From Haemonchus contortus (taxonomy: Eukaryota > Nematoda > Chromadorea > Rhabditida > Trichostrongylidae): 64,000 nt of DNA. Below are positions 55,650 to 64,000 of the stretch, in pieces. Position 1 is the stretch's first letter; each line of letters opens with the position of its first letter. The notes under the pieces were generated by a model. The model was not told the DNA's origin and did no database searches. It worked only from the letters and a program-made list of their open reading frames with translations. The DNA lies in assembly GCA_000469685.2 (NCBI GenBank), contig LS997567.1, positions 12,681,153 to 12,745,152 on the forward strand, given 5' to 3'. The translations under genes were made by a program, and so were the position numbers.

Positions 55650-57926
55650 TGGAGGTCCCGGGAAGATGATTTTTTTTGGGAGAAGGGTAAACTAGGCAAT
55701 AGCTAAAAATTTTTTTGTGTGATCACCCCCCTTCTTACCCCCCCCCCTTCCTTCTTACCATTCTTTCCACATGTCCTATTCGCTCGACTACGTGCACTTG
55801 TCATCGCAATATTCGGACAATTCAAGACAACACGGACATGGACGAGATGACGACAAAGTACAGTAAGTTCAATCATATTTCTTCTCAGTAGCAGCAAATT
55901 AGGCTTTTCAAATAACATCTTTCAGCCATTATTTTTTTTCTACAGCTGGGAAACAATATGATAATAAGTATACGGTCGCGTATACATTAAGGGTTAAAAA
56001 GTGCCAGCAAGCACTTCTTTACTAATTGCAACAGATTAGTAAACTTCGGTCCTGGCGACGGTCCCCTTTACACACTACCTATCACGTGTTTATAACCCTA
56101 TTTATAGTACTAGGAAAATTTATTTTTCCCCATAAAAACGAGGTTAACGTGTCACAATCGCGTAACACATTAAGTTAATCTCCCGAATCCTACAACTTAG
56201 GGTGTTATTTCGGAAGTCCACGGATAACCCCACAGGACTCACAAATCATGATCCTTATTATGACATACACTACTAATCATGATTAATACATCACATAACA
56301 TTACTACTCATACTTCATCGCGATTCATATCAAAGAACCCAGTCGCCACTGAGATCTCTCTTTTACTCTCTACCTTTCTAGAAAGCACACTATCTATTGC
56401 CCATGAGACGCAATAGAACATTCAGCTGACCATAATATCACGAGCGGTGGTCGCACTGCTCAAATCTCAAGTCTCATATGGTGTACATCTAAGAACAGCC
56501 AACCGGCTGTTCACAGATCACACCAAGCCGAGCATCCACAAATCACTGATTCTCCCACTTTGGTTCACGATACGATTAGTATTCTATCAATTGTCGGCGA
56601 GGATCAACCGGCAGCAGTTGCCCTCATTAGTAATTGACACTCACTAGCTGGAAACCTATTAATTATGCGCGCACTTAACATCATATAGGATCCAGCATGC
56701 GGCAACTGCCCACGTCTCCTCCAAGAACGATTTTTTCTATTACTGAGAACACCACTAGAACAAATATCTATTCATCCAACCAGTTGCACAGATTGTGGTA
56801 TTTACCCAACCAGTTGCACAGATTGTGATATCTCATCGGCTGTCTCGATGTAGTCACTCTACCATTTTCTTTATGCAACACAGGGCGGAGGTCGTGTAGT
56901 GGCACGTAGAGCACTACATAACCCGCACGATCTGAAGTTCAGAGCTCGGATCAATGCCCGACATCTCACAGTCAGAGTTTGATGAACGCTAAGGATTTAA
57001 TCCTTTCACCTTATCTATGCAACACACGTCGGCACAACATATTAGGCTTACAAAGCTTTTATTGGGTATCCACTCTATGTTATGCTCACCTCTGTTCCTA
57101 CTTCACGTTAACCGCTCATGTTCTTCGCAATTTTTTTCAAATAAGAGTAATTATCGCTATAAAACGCATTAATAACTTCATTTAACCATACGGCACATAA
57201 ACTATGAAAAAAAAGAAACAACCGCGAAGAAATAGTTTGAATGACATTTGCTTTCAAATGTTCGATACCTCGATTAATACACGCCTCCCGCAACGGATTA
57301 ACGACAGCTTCTACAAGTGTAATGTAAAATCTCCACCACCCTTCCTTCCAGACGTATAATACTACAATCTATACGGCCACTAAACAGCAACATCAAAGAC
57401 ATACTTTGCAATACATAGTCTCCTTTTTTTTCTCTCAACACACTACCGTTGCGTAATCAATGGATAATAATAATCACTCAATAATGACAGCTGCTTTGCG
57501 CCTACCGTAATCCACTCCGCCAGACTAGTGTACGAAAAGCTTGCGAAACGACAACTACTACGAAATTTGTACTAAAATTAGAAACAAAAACGGGATGTTA
57601 CACTCTAAGAGATATTTTCCTCCATGATATCTGCTAATATATAAACCACCATGGATCCGAAGTAACCCACACTCCTCTTCTTCTTCAAAGACGGTCGACT
57701 TCACTCAAGCCATCAGCATCCAACTCCATCATCAGTTCAACCGACACACAACCTCACTGGTTATCGTAAGTTTTTCAGTTCAACCTCACTGGTTATCGTA
57801 GTTCTTTGACTACTGTTTACAAAACCAACTCTCTTAAACTAAACCCAATAGGAACACTCACTCTCTACCCATCTCTCTCGAATAGTACATTTCATCAATG
57901 ATAATCCAATTTCCCAAAGCGAAAAC
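55650..57926 (+). other. Gypsy2 long leader between primer-binding site and gag
   Basis: About 2.3 kb with no coding content recognised, unusually long for a gypsy leader. Two ~32-bp tandem duplications lie at 56776-56836 (ccaaccagttgcacagattg) and 57751-57808 (caacctcactggttatcgta). It may include captured sequence or a secondary insertion. A tRNA-like stretch is listed separately. Confidence 0.6.
56885..56965 (+). other. Possible tRNA-derived (SINE-like) sequence
   Basis: gtcgtgtagtggcacgtaga recalls an internal A box and gaagttcagagctcggatca a B box (GTTCRA-type), about 45 bp apart, as in tRNAs and tRNA-derived SINEs. I cannot fold a full cloverleaf and no CCA or acceptor pairing is clear, so it is not called a tRNA gene. 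Confidence 0.25.
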
Positions 57927-58519
57927 ATGGACGTAGCTGATAACCAAGTCATTCAAAAACTTGACACTGCTTTTGATAAACTCAGTCTATCCTCTTACGC
58001 AAATAAGTTACCAACATTTGCAGGGGATAAAGGAGGTGCAGACCTAATGCATTTCTTAGAGAAATTCACTGAAATAGCTAATATTATGGGCCTGACCAAA
58101 GGCAAAATGGTTCGTCTTTTACCAGCTCATTTGAAAGGAACTGCAAAGGCGGTGTTTGAAAGCTTCTGATTAAGAAAAAACAAAATTGGCGTATGGCGAT
58201 TAATAAGCCTAAAGAACATTTCTCCACCGACCATTTTCTCGACATGGCACGCGAAAAACTCATGGGAATGAAAATGGAACTAGAGGAATCACCCGCAGTC
58301 TTCTCGAGTAGATTGCGAAAGCAGATCTTAGACGCCTATCCTAATCCACATTTTGCTGACAAACGACAATTCTTGCAACATATGATTTTCACGAGTGCGC
58401 TTCCTAACCCAATCAAGCAACGTCTAAAACTCCTTGGTCCATTATCAACTGATTATGACCAATTGGTGAGCGATGCAGAAAGAACATGGTACCTAATCAA
58501 CACCGACAGTAGTTCATAG
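57927..58519 (+). pseudogene. Gypsy2 Gag
   Basis: 57927-58169 encodes MDVADNQVIQKLDTAFDKLS, LPTFAGDKGGADLMHFLEKF and RLLPAHLKGTAKAVFESF, then a stop. 58193-58519 resumes in another frame with FSTDHFLDMAREKLMGMKME, VFSSRLRKQILDAYP and a HMIFTSALPNPIKQRLKLLG capsid-like end. This is the retrotransposon capsid fold region. There is no zinc knuckle after it. The start at 57927 is the first Met with continuous similarity to a Gag N-terminus. Confidence 0.85.
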
Positions 58520-58734
58520 CTAAAATTGATGGGGTCATCAACGCTTCAACCCCCTCATATAAACAATCTCGAGCATCTTCATTTTTGCGTAACCGTAATA
58601 TATGGCAAAATTCAATTCAAACTCGCCTCCTTACCATAATTTTACCAAAAAGTATTAAAATGGCCGTATTAATTTTAATTAGAACTAATAACACCCAAAA
58701 TTAACTCCATTTCTCACCCCAATTACATGTTCAG

Positions 58735-59400
58735 GTGTTCTCATCAGTAAAAGTGGCGCCCGTCCAAACTCGGACGAGGTAGCCAGTATCAACATCATTT
58801 CACGTCCAACAAACGTGAAAGTGATCATCTTTTCTTGGAGCCTCCTATTTTCGACGCTGTATCCCGCGCCTCTCCATCATAGCTACACCTCTTCACGACC
58901 TATCGCTCAAAAATGCGCCATTCAAGTGGATCGAGGCTCAAGGACAAGCATTCTCGGCCCTTGAAAAGGCTCTTGTGGAGGCACCTCTTCCAATCTCTCC
59001 AATTTTCGGACAACCATTTGTAATACACACAAATGCCTCCACAATTGGGTTAGATGCATGACTGTTGCAATCTAACCCAAAAACCCAAAAAGAGCACCCG
59101 ATTGCCTACGCTAGCCGATCACTAGACAAAATCATAAAAGAACTATGCAGTAATCAAACTAGAGGCACTGGCAATAGTATTTGCGTTGAGGCAATTTTAC
59201 CCATATGTAGCTAATGCGCGTATCACGCTGGTGACGGATCACGCACCTCTCCAATCACTAATGCACCGATCTGATTTAGTAAGGCGCCTCGCTAAATATC
59301 AGATCGCAATCCAATCCTACGATAATCTAGTATAATATCGCACAGGAAAGCACAACACATTTGTGATAAGTTGAGCCGTTTTCTTTACCACGTGACAACT
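58735..59400 (+). pseudogene. Gypsy2 RT C-terminus and RNase H
   Basis: GVLISKSGARPNSDEV (RT end) near 58736 is followed by fragments of the connection, then the RNase H: FVIHTNASTIGLDA near 59020, where the catalytic TDAS is TNAS; EHPIAYASRSLDKIIKELCS, EALAIVFALRQFYPYVANAR and VTDHAPLQSLM to about 59330; then TGKHNTFV. Protease and the RT fingers/palm are missing altogether: only ~220 bp separate gag from the RT end, so pol is gutted by a large deletion as well as stops and frameshifts. Confidence 0.88.
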
Positions 59401-59499
59401 GGATCATAGCGCGATCTTTACCCTCTCTTAAAGAAATCAAGAGAGCCATAGAAATTCGAAATATGGTACCATATTCGAATTCCTCACTACACATTGAGA

Positions 59500-60149
59500 A
59501 TACAATCAAAATATTCTCAATAACACAACTTTTTGTTCTACGCCATACACGATAAGGCGGAATTGTTTATCCTCACGTGGATGAAAGCCACGTTCCATAT
59601 TTCCGTATATGGACGATGTTCTATAACATGGAGTAACATACTCCATGAATTTTCTCCCTCCACAGCACTAACATCTAACAACTCCGTGGACCAGATGCAA
59701 CTCATGTCCTTGGCTAGAAGAATATCGTTATGGAAGTGGACAAGAGGATCTTCCAAAAACTGCACAATACAAGATGGGCTACGATCTTCACAATAAGGTA
59801 TACCAAAAGGATCTTTCCACTGGCGACCTAGTACTTTTGCACGACGACACAGTTTCGTCCCAAACTCACAAACCAGTGGAAAGGCCCTTTTGTAATTGAA
59901 GAAATCAATCGCCCCAATATCACTATCACTAACCTTGTAGGTCGCCCAGTGCGACAAGCAGTTCATATTAACCGTTTGAAATTGTATTCTCCTCGTTCGA
60001 TGCCACTTGATGCTTCCAATACAAACACCACACCATCATTCGCACAAAATATAGAAGCACCGAGTAGCATCGAACAACCAGTAATACGACGGTCTCGTCG
60101 CCTTCAGGAGAAACAGCAACGGCAAAGCTCAGCAGACTATTATGATTGA
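59500..60149 (+). pseudogene. Gypsy2 integrase C-terminal region
   Basis: 59533-59796 and frames to 60149 contain SLARRISLWKW-like, GDLVLLHDDTVSS (in one frame) and, in another, LTNQWKGPFVIEEINRPNIT, NLVGRPVRQAVHINRLKLYS, the end of a gypsy integrase. 59949-60149 finishes with an RRSRRLQEKQQRQ tail and stop. The catalytic DDE core is not present. A short palindrome (attgagaata...tattctcaat) sits at 59493-59521. Confidence 0.8.
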
Positions 60150-60980
60150 GCTACAACAAGTGTTCTCACGGCGAGAACACTGCCCTGGGTAAGTTGAAAT
60201 TTCTATTTTAACTTCAACGCCTCATCAACACATTTCCCTGAATGGGCGGTTCAAGGAAATAAATTCTTTTTTCGCTGTAATATCAAAATTACGCCCTTAT
60301 ACTAGTCGACCAAAAGTGTGCAGTGCTAAGACTAGTATTCGTATCATAGTATTCTCACTTGTCCGTGTATTAGTCGAAACCCACACAGACTAATATACGC
60401 TTCGTCAAGCTTACTAGTCTACTATTCGTATACCTTAGCGAGACTAGTAAATAGAATTGTGCAAAAAGCTGACCATCATGTGCAAGTGTTATTGTTTACT
60501 CAAACACCACATCTTAATATTGTCTTATCTAATCATTATACTGATAATATCCACCATGCTTCTTTTTAATGGCAAGTATCATGTTGTATAACTGATATAA
60601 ACCCACTATCACACAAATTAGACTATATTGTATAAGCATAACTAAAATAGCACCGCTGTTGTAACCCACTGTCACATATATGACTTTTCCTTCACACATG
60701 TATTCATCACCACGTAATTCCCATCATTCAAACTCGGGGACGAGTTTAATTTCTCGAACGAGTGGCACACTAGCCTGCTTCACTAGCATGCTTCCTAGCC
60801 TCTTCTAAGGGCGGCCTGTATCCTGTACCAACATCTTGTCTCGTTTGACAGTTCAATTTCTCTCGCAAATTTTTGCTGACCCATAATGTCCTCTATGTCC
60901 GCACATCTCTCATCAAATGCTTAACATCATACGGATCGGTTCTCAAAGCTCGAGGACGAGCTTTCCCTAACGAATGGAGA
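60150..60980 (+). other. Gypsy2 3' untranslated region
   Basis: AT-rich non-coding sequence up to the 3' LTR. A modest purine stretch (gaatggaga, 60972-60980) immediately before the LTR is a possible polypurine tract. The phrases aactcggggacgagtttaat and agctcgaggacgagctttc (60734, 60949) form a decayed repeat. Confidence 0.7.
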
Positions 60981-61351
60981 TGTCGAGTCATGGGCCAGCT
61001 ATGCTGAGTCATGCGTCAGCTCGAGACAGACACCAAGGTTTCATCAGCTCCGCCGACGCATCTCGTCATGCCACCTGTTACTATTTCATAATACTGAGGT
61101 GGAAACCTCAGTATAAAAGGAGCCGCCTCAGGGAGTCGAGGTCGTCGCCATCTCTCGGATGTCATCTTAGCCTCCAGGCTAACCCGACCCTTTGCCTAGG
61201 CTATCTTCTGCCCTCTCGTCCTGTCCCCCCTTATGTCCTCTCTTGTTATTCACTCATTTAATAAACATATTTATACATACTCTTCTATACAGAAGTATCT
61301 CTAGATTCCGCTACACATCAGGTATAGGCCCGTACAACCTATAACTTGATA
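60981..61351 (+). repeat. Gypsy2 3' LTR
   Basis: Near-identical partner of 55278-55649. aaag follows at 61352-61355, matching aaag at 55274-55277. The duplication could be read as aaaag if the LTR ends one base earlier. Confidence 0.96.
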
Positions 61352-61355
61352 AAAG

Positions 61356-61653
61356 AACCTATCAAAAATGGTGTGCAGGTAAATAGCTAGGGTCGTTCTA
61401 AAGAAAGGTCGTTAAACATGCTGAGACCGAGCGCTTTGCTAAACCTCCACGAAAGCTCCCCGCAACTTATTGGTCACTTGAACTGAGTGGCCCTCCTTTC
61501 CCTCACCATTGTTCTTAAGCCAAAATGCTATGTACATCGCATCCATCCACGTGCAGATGGGCATTAGGGCAAGGCTACGTCCATGGCATCGTTCCAGCAG
61601 GGGTCCCACAGCGAATGTTCACAAAACTTGACAAAATGCCGCGGACGAGACCT
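61356..61653. other. No feature seen
   Basis: Short spacer between gypsy2 and the foldback element; a 66-residue frame at 61525-61725 overlaps the foldback arm and is not credible. Confidence 0.45.
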
Positions 61654-61662
61654 GTATATTTC

Positions 61663-63021
61663 GGGTGTGCGACGTTAGTCTCGACTGACATTACTTTGCG
61701 CAGAGGTGCGAAGCTGCCTCATTGATGACTAACCTCACCTTAATTACGCGCCTCCCCTTGAACGTAACTAACCTTATCTTACTTATGAGAGTGGTGGCAA
61801 TGATGATAATAGTGAGAAAATGAAATTTAAGAAAAGTCGTTTTTAACGTAAAATTTTCATGGTCTTCGGTTTTAAAAGTTCTATTACCATACGGAATAGA
61901 AAAATCCTATGGTCATTGAAATGAAGTTCGTGTATGATGTAAGAAACATTCTTTTTTTTGAATATCCACTCATCTAAGATATCAGAGAACATTTACAGAA
62001 GCGAAGTAGTTGTTTAATATTGGGGCATCTCGTGTTTGAAAGTTATTGAACTCCCGCCGGCTGATCAGTCAGGCCATTTCACACTTCTCACGGAATATTA
62101 CAATACTTCAGTCTAAGTTCCAGCACATTGAAGAGAGGCATCAGCTACTATTCAACATGGTGGGTAAGTGATTTATATGCAACCATTGACTACGGCAAAA
62201 AAGCCTTGCTGAGAACCTTACTATGTATTTTGAATACACATCTTACTGCTTCCGACATTTCACGATGTACCCTTCAGCTTCAACGCAGTTCCAATACGCA
62301 CCCCATCCCTTTGACTGTGCTACTTCTGTACCGACGCAACCTCCGTTAACGCAGTTCCAACCCGCACCGTTACCCTTGTACTATGCTTTTTCTACTTCAC
62401 CTACTCTACCGTTCCAACCCGTAGCGCTGCCTTCGCTCCAATCTACCCAGCCTGCCTCGATTCCCCCCTCTTCTCCATTACCTCGAAGCTCCCCTGAAGA
62501 TAGACTTGTTCCCGAGTCGGTAGGGTTGCCAAGTCCCGCTCCATTAGAAAGCCAACATTGAATTCACCGAGAACCAGTCAGTGCGGTTTATGGGGGAAAG
62601 GCAGGTAAGTAAGTACAAAAAAAAAATCGGGTTTCATGCGCACGAACAAGTATGATGAAGTTTTTCGATGCATTCAGTGCAGAAGACCATTTGAGTTGTT
62701 TAATTATTATTTTTAAGATACTTCTTATTAGAAGAATTAGGCTTCTTTAGATTTTATTGGAATTTTTTTGTTGAAATTTCTATCATCTTGCATGGTAATA
62801 AAACTTTCAAAACCGAAGAGTATGAAAATTTTACGTTAAAAAACTACTTTTCTTGAAGTTTCATTTTCTCACTATTATCATCATTGCCATCACTCTCATA
62901 AATAAGTTAAGGCTAGTTACGATCAAGGGGAGGCGCGTAATTAAGATGAGGTTAGTCACTAATGAGGTCACTTCGCACCTCGGCGCGAAGTAATGTCAGT
63001 CGAGACTAACGTCCCACACTC
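61663..63021. mobile_element. Mutator-like (MULE-type) foldback element with ~230-bp inverted arms
   Basis: The left arm 61663-~61895 and the complement of ~62789-63021 run colinearly: gacgttagtctcgactgaca, ttaattacgcgcctcccctt, ggcaatgatgataatagtga, acgtaaaattttcat, tcttcggttt, and a final attaccat box. The flanks gtatatttc (61654-61662) and gtagatttc (63022-63030) match 8 of 9, the 9-bp target duplication expected of Mutator-like elements. There is no transposase; the interior holds a predicted spliced reading frame. Confidence 0.85.
62157..62561 (+). CDS. Predicted two-exon proline-rich protein inside the foldback element
   Basis: Exon 1 would start at ATG 62157 and end at 62163 before a strong donor (G|GTAAGT, 62164). 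The intron 62164-62277 (114 bp) ends in acccttcag. The phase is right: the single leftover G joins CT to give an Ala codon, after which exon 2 (62278-62561) is open to a TGA. The ~97-residue product repeats TQFQxAPxPxxxA-like text three times (TQFQYAPHPF, TQFQPAPLPL, LPFQPVALPS), then is Pro/Ser-rich with PEDRLVPESVGLPSP. A longer upstream reading (from ~62040) is also open in the exon-1 frame. Function unknown; no known domain seen. Confidence 0.45.
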
Positions 63022-63030
63022 GTAGATTTC

Positions 63031-64000
63031 ATTGACATCCGGTAGGAACTCTGTTGTCACGATGCCACGGCCGTAGCCCCGTTCCATCTTAAAACCCAGA
63101 ATGCTAGCTCACGGGTTTTTTCAACACTTGAAGAAGGCATTCGGTTTTACTCACTGGAAACGATTGCAATAACTTCTATGGAAGGCACTTCACATGACGC
63201 GAGCACCATATGCATGGATTGTGTGATGGGGTAAAGAGAGACCATTCAAGGGTAATTAAAAACCAACAATGAAAGTGACTAATAGCTCGAGTGGGAATCG
63301 CAGAAACGCATTTTTGCACGAAGGATTTTCCCTAACACCGCGAAATATACACTGACACAGAGCTAGATCTTCAGCTAGGAAAAAGTAGAGAAAAAACACC
63401 CAAGGCAAGGTGGTGTGGTGAAATAGGAACGATATTGTTTCGTCGAGGCAAGAGGGACGCCGCGCGCGAAGGAATATAGCAGAATGCAGCAGCTGGTAAG
63501 AAATAGAGTAACAAACGAACTAATAGCAGAATCATGCCTAAAATAAGGATTGCACATCAATTGAGCTGTATGAAGAACGCCAGAGCTGTAATAACGGCGA
63601 AAGAATGGACCGCGACAGCCACGTGCGGCGAATCGATTACAGAAAACCGTTCCTACTGCCCGTCTTCCAAAGCAAGCTCCTAATAAGTATCATTGAGGTT
63701 GTGTTCAGCAATTACCTGAAGGGTAACTGTGATACTAATTCGAGTAACGTCTTCCATCGCTGATATTGCTACGCGGTTCTCCAGTCATCCGCTGTTCTGA
63801 TAACCGTTTGTTATGGACCTTGTTAGAATTATAGACTATGATGAACGGTGAAAATGTAGTTGGGGGGTGCCAGCGCCCTTTTGTGCTCTGCGTCTCTTCA
63901 GTTCTTACCTAATCTAATCATCCTACCCATCCCGGAGGGGTGCATGTCGTTTGGAGCGATGGGCGGAGTCGCGCCGCCTCAAATGGGCGGCGCGACCCCG
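63031..64000. other. No gene established
   Basis: Mostly unique AT-rich sequence. The last ~60 bp (gatgggcggagtcgcgccgcc...atgggcggcgcgaccccg) are GC-rich with an inverted ggcg/cgcc pattern reminiscent of the GC box of satA and may be the start of another repeat that runs off the window. acgatgccacggccgtagcc at 63058 recurs at 45.02 kb. Confidence 0.4.

Noticed and set aside
56885..56965. tRNA gene
   Set aside because: A- and B-box-like words are present, but acceptor and anticodon stems do not fold convincingly; kept only as a possible tRNA-derived repeat.
57751..57815. Tiny intron suggested by gtaagt...tttttcag at 57769-57781
   Set aside because: The spacing of about a dozen bases is far below any functional intron; it is a by-product of a 32-bp tandem duplication.

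Overview
This window looks like a gene-poor, transposon-saturated stretch of a nematode genome. A strongylid (hookworm-like) worm is my best guess. The evidence is the mixture of several mariner families, one of them resembling the hookworm bandit group, with BEL/Pao, Ty3/gypsy, CR1-like LINE, Penelope-like and Helitron remnants, plus very long simple repeats. No bacterial-style operons, rRNA genes or confident tRNA genes are present. Almost every protein-like reading frame belongs to a mobile element, and nearly all are broken. This species call is an inference, not a match.

Layout. 1-3.3 kb: a 127-bp satellite array running into a Helitron 3' end, then a decayed Helitron helicase split by a Tc1-like MITE at a TA. 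3.6-4.8 kb: a ~272-bp tandem repeat. 5.2-6.1 kb: a ~0.84-kb tetranucleotide repeat. 6.5 kb: a second Helitron 3' end. 8.6-10.2 kb: mariner/Tc1 fragments. 12.2-13.6 kb: BEL/Pao integrase. 13.7-16.0 kb: a Penelope-like element (PLE1) with inverted tails. 16.6-17.5 kb: ~126-bp repeats and a CAGA-ended cassette. 20.6-24.8 kb: a CR1-like LINE. 24.8-25.7 kb: a mariner with both ends. 27.1-30.6 kb: a minus-strand gypsy element inserted next to a mariner fragment. 31.4-33.1 kb: a second LINE and MITE. 33.5-34.7 kb: a satellite cassette and minisatellite. 34.7-39.2 kb: five consecutive Tc1/mariner derivatives separated by TA arrays.

39.9-41.1 kb: PLE3 with a nested small MITE. 42-43.5 kb: a CA-rich repeat, a GC-rich hairpin block and satellite units. 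43.6-44.7 kb: PLE2, again with inverted tails. 46.0-47.6 kb: a solo BEL LTR and a nearly full-length mariner. 48.2-49.9 kb: a Tc1-like end, an unrecognised minus-strand reading frame and an internally deleted mariner. 50.5-53.7 kb: a minus-strand BEL element with its 5' LTR. 53.9-54.5 kb: a ~0.6-kb TIR element. 55.3-61.4 kb: a gypsy element with two nearly identical LTRs and a 4-5 bp target duplication but a gutted coding region. 61.7-63.0 kb: a 1.36-kb Mutator-like foldback with ~230-bp inverted arms and a 9-bp target duplication, carrying a predicted two-exon proline-rich reading frame.

The most interesting items are that Pack-MULE-like foldback, the palindromic mariner at 38.5 kb, the PLE pairs with inverted tails and ribozyme-like motifs, the satellite array apparently sitting inside a Helitron, and the young but coding-dead gypsy copy that must have moved with borrowed proteins. 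All similarity statements are from reading the sequence by eye. No database or alignment was run.
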